DNA of 64,000 bases from Amyelois transitella (taxonomy: Eukaryota; Arthropoda; Insecta; Lepidoptera; Pyralidae): positions 11,369,001-11,433,000 of the forward strand of contig NC_083509.1 in the NCBI RefSeq assembly GCF_032362555.1, in the 5' to 3' direction. How positions within the stretch are numbered: position 1 is the stretch's first letter; each line of letters starts with the position of its first letter. Shown piece after piece: positions 35,085 through 48,100 of the stretch. The position numbers and the translations under genes were made by a program. Under the pieces are notes generated by a model that saw nothing but the letters and a program-made list of their open reading frames with translations, made no database searches and had not been told where the DNA came from.

Positions 35085-36295
35085 AGCTGCGCGTGCGCAT
35101 CCCAAGTGCGAGGTTATCGGAGCCGGTTTATGCCAGGAGATATTAAATTACAATAAGTGTGCTTTCTCATCATTTGTTCTCGGTTGCATTTTTAAAGTAA
35201 GTCAGTTGAAAACCATAAACAAAATAACCAAACAATGATAGTCTTAATATTATTATAACGATGAACTATTAATTTTCTTTGCTACAATATTAGCCTTATA
35301 TACCTATTATCAGCTAGCTAGTTTTGCACTCCTAGACCTAATTTTACACCTTAAGACCAAGTGGAACATCAAAAAATTGTTAGTTATCATCTTCAGCAAA
35401 AATTACAGTGATTTAGAAAGATCTGAATAACGCAGCGGCTACAGCAGTTTACACGCTAGCTTAGCCGCGGGCGGACGCTAGTTAATAAATACGAGTTAAA
35501 TACTTTAATTTTAGGATTTAGTTCGATATAAACTAAAACAGAACTGTTTACACTATTTTTTTTTAATTTTATCAACATTAGGTATAAGACGGTTCGAATA
35601 TTTAAATTTTGGTCCTGTATAACCATGACTTCAAGGTAAACAAGTTGGCAAGACAATAAATTACACTCATTTATATTTTGTTCAAAATTCTCGGATTAGT
35701 ATAAAATGGTTGGCATGGTTTCTTCGTGCTTCGTCACTAAGTATGTTTATCTATTCTTATTTTTGTTCTCGATCATTTCTCACACAGTAATTTATTATTT
35801 ATTATTATAATATAGGTATATTTTTTATTGTAATCAACCAATTTTTATCTGACTCAAAACCAAAGAATTACGTAAAACGTGAGGAGTTAACTAACAAATA
35901 TTAGTTGGAATTAGGGTAAACTAATTTAAATTTATTTATTTCAATTAGTTTTTAGTTTATATTAATTAGCTTTTAATAAACATAAATTGTTTTACAACAT
36001 CATATCGTTAAAAAAATTGTAGATAAATCTCAGTCAGATTCTGTTTAAAATTACTTATTTACACTATTTATAACATAAAGTAACATATATACAAGGTGTT
36101 TATAAATTGACGTAATAGCCTAATCTGCAACACTTTATTGTTAAGAACGAGGTTGATAAAGGGGACACCCGCTCAATTGAAGCGTACACCGAGGACAAAC
36201 AGACAAACGTTAATAATAGAATTTATTATTATGTAAAATAAGATACATTTTAGAGGTCGAACAAAATTACTTTTCGGACGAGTATGAAATTGCAT

Positions 36296-36532
36296 ACATA
36301 CCTACATATAATCACGTCGTTATCCCTTGCGGAGTAGACAGAGCCAACAGTCAGTGAAAAGACTGATAGGCCACGTTCAGCTGTTTGGCATAATGATAGG
36401 AAAGGTTGCTAATCCATCGCCTAAAAGAATTCCAAGTTTATAAGCCTATCCCTTAGTTGCCTTTTACGACATCAATTGGAACGAGATGGCGTGGACTTCT
36501 TTTTTTTTATTGGTGCCAGGAACCACACGGGA
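36296..36532 (+). repeat. Repeat family A copy
   Basis: Full-length diverged copy, CACGTCGTTATCCC start to CCACACGG end. Confidence 0.65.
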
Positions 36533-37927
36533 AGATTTTGATATTGAAATCGCAAGGTTTTGTAAAGCTCTTTCCATTTGGAGTTCATCTGGTTGTGTCC
36601 TACTCGTATTAGATTTACTAAAAATGAGGTAAACCCGAGACATTAAGCAAGTTATCATATTAGCTTTACAGGCAAACTGCCATGTTATAAGAACTATAGT
36701 TATTGCTATTGTTCTAACCTAATAAAATAATACTATTGTCGTTATATCTCAAGTTTAATATAGTTGATACATACATATACCTTCATAAAACTGAGAAAAA
36801 CAACAAATTAAACAGATAAATAATTTAAATTTAGTCCTTGTTGACTTCTATCGACTCTCCAATCAGTTTTCATTAATTAGAAATTATCGATTTAAATTAT
36901 CAGTATTCGTGATTCATTCTCATGTAGCTAAGTGCGAGATAAAATACCAATTATATTTGTATGAGGACATTGAAGTAACAACTAACGTGGTAAATAAATA
37001 CATTGCATGATACAATCCGGTGATCCGTGTGGTTTCCGGGACTTAAAAAACACTGAACAAATAATAATAAATAGTTTTTTTTTTGCATACTTTACGTCAC
37101 TTTAAAACTAATTTAGTTATTCATACTTATATCAGTATGTACAATATCTTTTTAAAAAGAGAACCGCCTAGTCTCGATATCCTTCTTCCTTTTTAAAGTC
37201 TGTTAAATTTGAACCTTCTTTTCAGTGTGATTTCTGACAACCGCATTAAAATCGGTTCAATGAAACGCGAGATAATCCATATAAGTACAACAAAAAAGTT
37301 TACTTCCTCAAACTTATTTGTCATATTTCATTTTATTACACCCTGTCAAACTTTTCGTACAAATAAAACACCGAAATATAAATATTTTATTTATTAATGT
37401 TTAATTACAGTCCATTAACTTGTACCTAATCACTCACACGCACATACGAACAAAAATGCATAGAGACAAATATAAATAAATATTTTATACATATTATATT
37501 TTATACCAGTTACCTTACAAGGTAGTATATAATAAGGTCATGCTTTCCATAACTTTACTTCATAGTAAATGCAATATGTCTAAGTTATTTTCTTATTTTT
37601 TTTTAAATTACAGACATAATAATAAAAATGTATAAAGAAAGAAAATTATAAATTATATTATAGGCATTTGATCAATTCAAAATTGATCTGCGTCTTATAA
37701 ATATAGAGAAGAAGAAATTTTAATATACTCGAGTGATGTGGTAAGCATGACCCATTACACAATCAATATATTATGTTATAATGTTATTTGTAATAATATA
37801 ATACAAATCCATTTCGGGCCAGTACCTTAATGTTCCCTATTGCTTTGGTTATAAAGCTTAATTTTAAAGTTATTGAAATCGTAAGTCATCAGTCCACTGA
37901 GCACGGCATGCGCAACGCCGTTTTCAT

Positions 37928-38000
37928 CGCGCGAAAATCTTTTGCTGTCAAGTTTCGACGTTATAAAAAAAAAAGCGAAACAGCGATTGTTTTTGGCGCG
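37928..38000. repeat. Hairpin repeat related to 26082 and 49561
   Basis: CGCGCGAAAATC at one side pairs with the TTTTTGGCGCG side. GAAACAGCGATTGT matches the arms of the other copies. Confidence 0.5.
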
Positions 38001-39129
38001 TTAAAAACGGCGTCGCGCGTGTCATGTTACAGCTACATGAAACTAACAATTTAGAAAATATATCTTAAACTACACATCACACACTTAAAATGCGTTCTAG
38101 ACATGAATGTTCACGCTTTTTACGATAGAAAAAAAAATGCAATGAACCTAATTTTAAAAAAACCAGCACTGGCACAAAATAACCTATATTCTCCAAAAAC
38201 AATATCTTACAATCAGCTGATATCTATCCATTCTGTACTATTAACGAAATTATTAAAAAAAAAACTACGTTCACATTTTGTTCATGTGTTGTTACAACAT
38301 AAACACTGGTCTCTTTGGCAGGAAAGAAAAAAGCAATTTAAAAAAATATATAGCAAAGAAATCTTTACACTCGTGGCTTTCAGTTTTATGACAAAAATCT
38401 TTAAGTAATTAGGTATAATAAGAGTCACAATTAATCCATTTGTTTACTTGTCTGCTGGTACAATTAATAAGGGAAAACGCTATGGATCGACGTTTAATTA
38501 ATTTTTGTGATTGAAACGAATTGTAGTAATTTGAATTTTTAAATATTAATTTAGTATATTGTAATTAATAATCACTACTCAATGAACACAATAATTAAAT
38601 ACTAATTATCGAAATTTAGGCACGGTATTTTCAAATCTGACTATGGAAAACATTTCAAATCAAATGGTTCAGTTAAGATCAAATAATATTGCATTGAATT
38701 GAAGAATTGATAATAAAATTAATTGAATGTGGTTTAGGACAAGAATACAAATTCATCTACCATATATAATAATATTTTGAACGTTTACACACAAAGCTAA
38801 ATTTTGTTACAAAATTATATCAAATTCTAAAATTCTGTCGCTAAATATAAAGAAATTCGTAAAGTTTTTCTATAAGTTATCTTACTTCGACTCATATTCG
38901 TAGTAAAAACAAACAATCATAATTAACATTTGGCAGAAATTTAAAAAAAAAAATCGACATGAAATTTCAAGATGTCCATCTAAAAATAAAACTGTAAAAC
39001 AAGTGAATAAAAAAAAGAAAGTTCCAAAAGGGCGGAAAAGCAAAAAGAGGGGGTAGTTTGAACAAAGTAAGAAATAATACACTACAAATGTACCTCGCAC
39101 TGACGAAATCATTTGAACAACTAGTTATG

Positions 39130-42100
39130 TTACTCCTTGCGCGGCTTCCGTTTCCTGTGGCCGTCGCCAGCGCCATCTGTGTCCACGAGTGGAGTGGTCT
39201 GCAACAATAAGAAATAGAAAAATAAAATTTGATGTTAACAGAATCTATAAGAAATATCTATATATCTATATCTAAGATCTATATATATCTAGAAGCTTCG
39301 TCATGTCCGTCTGTCATAGCCATTCTTTTTGTAAAATCTCAGTTGACGTCAGAGTTCTGGTTGCCGAGGTCAGAACGGGTGCCGCTTCGTGTGAAAACAT
39401 CACTTTACTACAAATCACTTATAAACAATGCCCAGTCCAAACCGCAGAGTCTAGTGACTTGAATTTTAGCATGCTGATTCCTTATGTGTATTCTGTTATG
39501 TATGTATGTATAGAATAGAATATATTTATTTTCAAAATTGGATACAAGGTATCACATCACTTAAATCATATAAATATACTACCGCTTCCAAAGCGCATGT
39601 GTAGAAGTAGCGGCATAACAAACTACACTGCAGCATTTGCACCGGACGTCAATTTACAAAATATACATCACTTAAATCAAAATCGTGGACGAATGCACAT
39701 TGTCAACATTAAAAAAATATGAATAAATACTGACGTCCACTTCGTCGGGCTCCGGCTCGGCGTCGAGGTCGGCCTTGCGCGGCCGCCCGGCCTCCGCCCC
39801 GGCCTCCGCCCCGGCCTCCGCCTCCGCCTCGCCCTCCGACTGCTGCGGGTCGTCTTCCGTTACACCGTCACTCTTTTTTAAATCACCATCTGAGTCCTAT
39901 ATAGCAGATATAGTTCTACATTAAAATTTGATTTATTTAACAAAATCTTTATTGAATAAAACTGAAATACAAATCTATCGTAATTATGAACAAGTTTAGC
40001 AAAAATTAAGTTAAGGAGAAGAATTCCAAACGGATTCATCTATTTTTCATATGTTGTACATAAATTGATGTCTGAATATTTTTAAGTGGGCATGACAGGC
40101 GAAAATATCTTCAAAGACAAGTCTGACATGGGTAAAATTTTAAATATACTTAGAAAACTACAATAAAAGAATTACCACACAATTATCGATATTTTCATAA
40201 CGCCATTTACCAAAATGTACGTAAAACCTGTAGTAATATGTTTTATTCATACAAAGTCGACAGCTAATTGATAATATAAAATGTCGAATTTAACATATAT
40301 GTATTCAATTTTTTTTATAACCAACCATGAATTTAATAATATAGGTATAAAGTATAACCCACATAACATTAAAAAAAAAATTTAACATACAAACTAAAAA
40401 AAAAACTACAAATTCCAAAATTAAATCAAATAACAACTCACAGATTTAGGTCCACAGCACATATACGCGAGGAACCCGACCACGATGAAGCTGCCAATGA
40501 TGACCACCGCGTATATCCAGGGGTTCTCGCCAGCGAACTTCAACGCTCGCTCCACCACGGAGTCCTGGGGGAATAGCGCTACTTCACACACTAGCATCTA
40601 CTACTTACAAGGAACATAATTGACCCCCTTTTGAAATTTATGTTGAATTAGCCTCGAAATTTTAAAAAGGCCAAGCCTTGATGTTGTTTTGCCTTTTAAA
40701 GTGGTGGGGGGTGAGTTTTTTGCGTATTACATTTTAAGTAAGACCATGTCAACAACATCTAATAAAACCGCGTTAAGATCGTAGCAATGGTTTTCGCATG
40801 ATGTGGTCACAATCATACGACCAGAAAGAAAGTTATAGTCACGTTTTCGGCTTGTCGGTCATATATAGATCTCCCGTACAGATTTTTTGCCAAAATATTT
40901 CATGTACAGATATCGGTCAGTTATAATTTTAATTTATGACCACCGCGTATATCCAGGGGTTCTCGCCAGTGAACTTCAACGCTCGCTCCACAACGGAGTC
41001 CTGGGGGCATAGCGCTACTTCACACACTAGCATCTACTACTTACAAGGAACAAAATTGACCCCCTTTTTTGCCTTTTAGAGTGGTGGGGGTGAGTTTTTT
41101 TGCGTATCAGTTTTTAAGTAAGACCAAGTCAACAACATCTTATTAAACCGCTTTAAGCTCGAGGCAATGGTTTTCGCGTGATTGGGATACAATCATGGAG
41201 GTGGGGGAGAATTTTTTGTGTACTAGTTTTAAGGTTGGAACAAGCTTAACACACCTGATGCACCATATGGTCTTTTTTTTTAAATATTTCAAGTACAGAT
41301 ATCGTCCAATTAATGTTTTTTAAACTTCATCGCTCACTCCACTAAGGAGTCCGGGGGAATAACGTTACATCACACATTACCATCTACTACTTATATTCTA
41401 TACATATCACAACTTGTCTGTACATAGATGATATTGAAGAAATATAAACATTAGTTAATAGAAGCCAAAATGTTCATTTTGAAATTTTTTTTTGTCTGTA
41501 TGTTTGTTCACGTATCAAAGAAAAACTTAAGAATATGACAGCTAATGTGCTGCATGAAACCTTCAAGATTGCAGTGGTCATTCCATTAAAAAAGGCAGAA
41601 ACATTACAAAAGATACTAAAGATTTAAATATTAAAGATAATATTGATATAGCTTAGTTCACCCACACAAATTCTAGTTTTATGCTACAAAATAATAATAC
41701 CGCCTAACGAGAAACGCTTTTTAGGCAGGCATACAAAAAAATAGCGCAATAAAACGTACTATACAGCTTGCTCCACTAAAAACCTGGCCTTATACGCTAC
41801 ATATAGTCTTTATATATAAATATATATATTTATAAGAAACCTCTTTATATCGCTTGACGAGAAACGCGATGTAGATCGATATAGGTATGGCGCAGTATAT
41901 AGCATACATGGCCCAGTAACCCGGTTTGTAGTTGATAGCGCGAAGTAAACGGCCCCAAATCGTTTGCTGCGTTGAAATACCAAAATTAGTTCTAATCCTG
42001 ACATTCAATATTAAAGAATTCAAATTTTCGTGATATAAATTTGTTTTGATTAACAGTTAACAGATCAGGATTACATCCTACTACTATTATAAAGGCGAAA

Positions 42101-45100
42101 GTTTGTATGGATGTATGGATGTTTGTTACTCTTTCACGCAAAAACTACTGAACCGATTACCATGAAATTTGGTATGTAGGTAGCTGAAGACCCAGAATAA
42201 CACATAGGCTACTTTTTATCCCAGAGTTCCCGCGGGATTGATAGGGTTTCCATGCAGACGAAGTCGCGGACGGCCTCTAGTACATACATATAATCATGTC
42301 TATTTCCCTTACGGGGTAGACAGAGTCAACAGTCTTGAAAATACTGATTGGCCTCGTTCAGCTGTTCGGCTTAATGTTAGAATTGAGATTCAAATAGTGA
42401 CAGGTTGCTAGCCTATCGCCTAAAAAAAGATTCCCAAGTTTATCAGCCCTATCCCTTAGTCGCCTTTAAGACATTCATATGAAAGAGATGGAGTGTTCCT
42501 TTTTTTTTCTATTGTTGCCGTGTGGTTCCCGATAGATGAGGTTTATTCAAACATAACGGTTGGGATTCAACACAAAACTTGAGATTCTTCTTTTAGGCGA
42601 CAGGCTAGCAACCTGTCACTATTTGAATCTCAATTCTATCATTAAGCTGGTTGTGGCCTATCAGTCTATTCAAGACTGTTGGCTCTGTCTACCCCGCAAG
42701 GGATATAGACGTGATTATATGTATATATCTATGTAAAAAAAAGAGAACTCACCGAATCCCTGGATATTTTGGCCTTCTTGAGCGCGAAGGATTGCATCGC
42801 CCACTGTTCAGCGACCGCCACGTCGTCGGTGATTATCAGGTTGTCGAATAGCAGCATCGGCGACATGGACCACAGTTCGAATCCGACAGCGTGCTGGAAA
42901 CAATTTCAATTATTACATACATTGTATATCTTATACTTATATAAAATTCTCGTGTCACAATGTTTCGTCTCCGTACTCCTCCGAAACGGCTTTACCGATT
43001 TTAACCAAATTTTGTATTCAAATACAAAAATTCAAAATTCAAAATTTTTTATTCATTATTATAGGATATTATTGTATCGCTTAATAATTGTCGTATGGTT
43101 TAACAACTTGGTTGACGTCAAATAAATTACTTAAAAACTAAGTTTACTGCCGCTTCCAAGGCGTCAGTGCAGAAGAAGCGGTAACAAACTATGCATGCAT
43201 GTATGCATGAGTAAGTCTGAGAATCGGCTAACATCTATTTTTCATAGGTTTATAAACTTGGGATTTTTCTTTTAGGCGATCGGCTAGAAACCTGTCACTA
43301 TTTGAATCTCAATTTTATCGTTAAGTACTAACAGCTGAACTTGGCCTATCAGTCTTCTTTTACGCTAGTCCGTGACACCGGAGGTCCCGGGTTCGAATCC
43401 CAGCCAGGCCTTGTTGAGAAACGAACTTTCTCTGATTGGCCTGGTTCTTGCATGTTTAACTATATAAGCATTTGTTATAAAATATAGTATCGTTGAGTTA
43501 GTATCTCGTAACACAAGTTTCGAACATACTTTGATGCTAATTCAATCTGTTTAATTTGTATATACATTTATCTATGTAATTAATCTATATGTATTAATGA
43601 ATTTCTTAATGATTAGATCATTGTCACTAGATGATAGATAGATATACTCACGATGGGCGTCATGCGGTAGGGGCGGTCGTCGCGGAAGTAGTGCGGGTTG
43701 CGCACGCGGCGCGGCGCCCAGCGCCCGCGGTAGTGCGGGTTGGCCACCAGCGGCGCGCGCCACGGGCCCTGCGCAGGCGCAGCGCGCGCTTGTTACACAC
43801 ACACACACACACACACATACAGTGCCGCGTGGCTCACGGCACCAATAAAAAAAAGAATTGGACCACTCCGTCTCGTTCCTATGGATGTCGTTAAGGCAAC
43901 TACGGCATAGACTTATAAACTTGGGATTCTTCTTTTAGGTGATGAGCTAGCAATCTGTCAATATTTGAATCTCCATTCTCAATTCTGCCAAACAGCTGAA
44001 CATAGCATATCAGTCTTTTCAAGACTATTTGTTGACTCTGTCTACCCCGCAAGGGATATAGACGTGATAATGTAAATGTACATATGTGTGTAAAGGCGTG
44101 ATATTATGTATATACATTATATCACGCCTTTATATTATGATTTGATTAATTTATTGAAATGTCAAATGACGTGAGAAGTGCCAGCGCAGGCCTATTTCAT
44201 GAATAAAATTAGATTTTAATTTTGAACCCTCTCATCTCTCTGCGTGCTCCCCCACAGAAGTGTTACGGGGCCCGCCTATTCTTCATTTTGTACATTCACC
44301 TTTGGATGCGTAATGTTCACAATCGGTTCTCTATCTATTAGCATAAAATTTTGTGTCATAATTTTACATGGCATACCTTTGTTTAGCCTAATAATTGTTA
44401 CGCATAATATTATTTGGCATAACTTTTTATGCTATTAACATAACCTAACCTAAGAAGTACTCGCCTTAAAGCGCATTACAATACATCTGCTCCGCGCAAA
44501 AAATAAATTAGTCTAATCTATATTTATGCCTATTGAAATAGTATGCCAAAACCAATTATGCCAAAAAACCATTATGACAAAAAAATTGTATGCGTAACTC
44601 GTTATGCCAAACTAAAATAGGACAAAAAAATTAGTTGAGTGAAATGGATCCCTTCACAATCACCTTGTAGTTGGGGTTGGGTATGGTGGGCGGTTTCCAC
44701 TGGCCGCATCCGGGCGCTGCGGTACATTTGGGGTTATCAATCAGCGGCGCCTCCCACTCGCCGTCCATGTCTTCGTCCCAGTCTGAAGGCTTCACCGCTG
44801 CGGGGTCTGAGAGATGATAACACTTGTCAATAGTCACGTCTATATCCCTTGCGGGGTAGACAGAGCCAACAGTCTTGAAAAGACTGAATGGCCACGTTCA
44901 GCTATTTGGCTTAACGATAGAATTGAGATTCAACTAGTGACAGGTTGCTAGCCCATCGTTTAAAAAAAGAATTCCAAGTTTGTAAGCCTATCCCTTAGTC
45001 GCCTTTTACGACATCCATGGGAAAGAGATGGAGTGGTCCTATTCTTTTTTGTATTGGTTCCGGGAACCACACGGCAAAGTCAAATTATTTATTGCAAATG

Positions 45101-48100
45101 TAGGTAACACAAGGGATGTTATATACATATGTACATATAAATAGTACCGCTACATTTTACCTTTCGGCATGCAATTACTGAAGTTCAGATTTTATGTACT
45201 TGGTGAAACCATGTTATAAATCTAAACTTACTAATATTATAAAGCTGAAGTTTGTTTTTTTGAACGCGCTAATCTCAGAAACTACTGGTTCGAATTGAAA
45301 AATTATATTTGCGTTGAATAAATCATTTATCGAGACAGGCTTTAGGCTGTATAACATCACGCTGCGACTACTAAGGAGCAAAGAAATAAAGGAAAATGTG
45401 AAAAAAAAAAACGGGGAAAATTATTCATCCTAAAGGGGCTTCAATGATGCCCAAAATAACTATTTCACGGGGACGAAGTCGCGGGCACAGCTATTTTATA
45501 ATAAAATCAATTCACGCATCTGTCCCTCTACATGTTTATATATATTTAAAACAACACGACGTATTTTGATGCAGTTTTTTTAATAGATAAAGTGATTCAA
45601 GAGGAAGGTTTATACATATGTATTAATCCTGCCCGTGCGAAGCCGGGGCAGATCGCAAGCACATATATATAATTACGTCTTTATCCCAAACGGGATAAAC
45701 AGAGCCAACAGTCTCGAAAAGTTTAAAAGGTCACGTTCAGCTGTATGGCTTAGTGATGACACCTGTTTATTTTTTCTGATTTTATTTTTCCTTTGGTGCG
45801 ATAAAGAGTTTATCTATTGAATTCAGAAAATGACAGGTTGCTAGCCCATCTCAATTTTAATATCACTGAGAAAATGACAGGTTGCTAGCCCATCTCAATT
45901 TTAATATCACTGAGAAAATGACAGGTTGCTAGCCCATCTCAATTTTAATATCATTGACCTAAATTGTGTTTTACACCTTACTACCATTATTTTGATGTTA
46001 ACAATAAAAAAACAGACTGTTTATGCCAAAATAAATAAAAACTAAAACATCGTCAAACACATTTTTTTACCAGGAATCATCTCCGGCTCGTCGTCGAGCC
46101 ACCCGTCCGGTTTGACAGCGTTGGGGTCCACAATCTGCGCGGGCGCATCTTCATCCCAGTCCTCGGGCTTGGTCGCTGTTGGGTCTACAATCTGTAACAA
46201 ATATTTGTTTTTACATGAAAAGCTTTGAAAGTAGTTCGTCGGCACGACGCGTCGCGACCAATATGTGTCTGTAATTTTATTTTTTAAACTGTTTTTATTA
46301 TTGAAGACCTATAATTGGCTCTAAAATGTTAATTTTAAAAGCCAATGATAGTAAAACTTGCTGTTGGTCTTCCAAATATATCTATACTAATATTATAAAG
46401 CTGAAGAGTTTGTTTTGTTTGTTTGTTTGTTTGTTTGTTTAAACGCGCTAATCTCAGAAACTACTGAACCGATTTGAATAATTCTTTCACTGTTAGATAG
46501 TCTATTTATCGAGGAAGGCTATAGGCTACATTTTATCCCGGATTTCCTTCGGGAAACGTCAACAATGCAGGTGAAAGTTGAATGAGTCGGCCATCTGCGA
46601 GCTTTCCACGCGAACGCTGCGCAAACCAACAAAGATATAGTAAAACAATGTACTAAAGATGTGAAGTACTCATTTTTTGCCACAAAAAAGTCCGCGAGAG
46701 CATATATCTATCTCTTAAGATTTACTTACAATAACCACTTCTATGTTCATTTTTTAAGATTATTTTTTCATTATAAACATAAGTTATTTTGAAACCAATT
46801 TTCTTTAATTCAGTATTAATCCTTATCCAAATAAATATGTTTATTACTTTCGGCTTTTCATGTAGACTAAAATTGCCATTTACAGTATATAAATCAGACG
46901 AATAGGTTTTGAGATATAGTCGTTATAAGCAATTTGCAGCGAAACATTTAATACGGCGAACCAGCGTTCCTTCTAATACGCGTGACCGCCTGACCGAGCT
47001 TAGCAGCTATAATTGATAAAGCCGAGGAGGATGTTTGCAAAAATAAATATGATGCCCAAAATAACTTTTCCACGCGGACGAAGTCGCGGGCACAGCTAGT
47101 AAAATAATAAAAATAATAAAAAAAAAACGTACGCGAGATTTTTCAAGATGGATTAAAGAATAGAATAGAATATTTATTACTAGGGTTTTGTTTTTAACTA
47201 GGGTTTACAAAAGTTATAAAAACAAAACATCTTTCCTTATTATATTATACACAAGTCACTTAAGTCAATTAATTAAATCTTAATTAAATGATGAAAATAA
47301 AATGTCAATTTGTTAAAATAAATAAAAAATTTAAAAAAAAAAAAAATTAATATTTGTCAATATTTGATTTCAAGAAAACAAAATAATTATTTATGAACAA
47401 ATTTAAATTTTTATCTAAAAAACTACAATTGACTTAAAACCGACCTTCTCCCTCTCGTCCCAGTCATCAGGCTTCTTATCATCAGGGTCGTCGATCTCCT
47501 CCGGCGGGTTGACGGGCGGGGTGAAGTCCTCCAGCAGCGAGCCAGCGTTCACCTCCTTGTTGTCCACCATGATGGAGAACGTGTTGTCCGGACGAACTAT
47601 GAGCGTGTACAGATGCGGCTCTTTGTCCTTGTAAATGTCATCTAGGCGTTGGCTGTAAGAAGAATAATATGTATATGTCAGGTCAGTCTTTGCTCCACAA
47701 TATAAGTTAGCTTTTATTTATTTATTCTTTATTGTAACAATTACAATTTGTAAAGTACAATACTTTTACATACATATGGTCATGTCTATATCCCTTGCGG
47801 GGTAGACAGAGCCGACAGTCTTGAAAAGACTTAATGGCCACGTTTACCTATTTGGCTTAATGATAGAATTGAGATTCAAATAATGACAGGTTGCTAGCAC
47901 ATCGCCTTAAAAAAGAAAAGTTTGTAAGCCTTTCCCTTAGTCGCCTTTTACGACATCCATGGGAAATAAAAGTTAGCTCTTAAATTTAAGAAGAAGAGTA
48001 TTTAATGTTAGTCTTAGTTTAGTTGCCGGCAGTTTAGAATAGGATCTCTCCATATCCAGGAACCACACGGCAATTTAGAAATTAATCCTGACACAATCTT

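Larger units (their letters stand above)
35085..39129. other. Intergenic: ARSB 5' flank and calnexin 3' flank
   Basis: Upstream of the ARSB start and downstream of the calnexin stop. It contains a repeat A copy at 36296-36532 and a hairpin repeat at 37928-38000. Minus-strand poly(A)-type signals between 37380 and 39100 are candidates for calnexin. No supported ORF. Confidence 0.5.

Noticed and set aside
43572-43894. GC-rich frames around calnexin exon 8
   Set aside because: Antisense or off-frame readings of exon 8 and the neighbouring (CA)n run.
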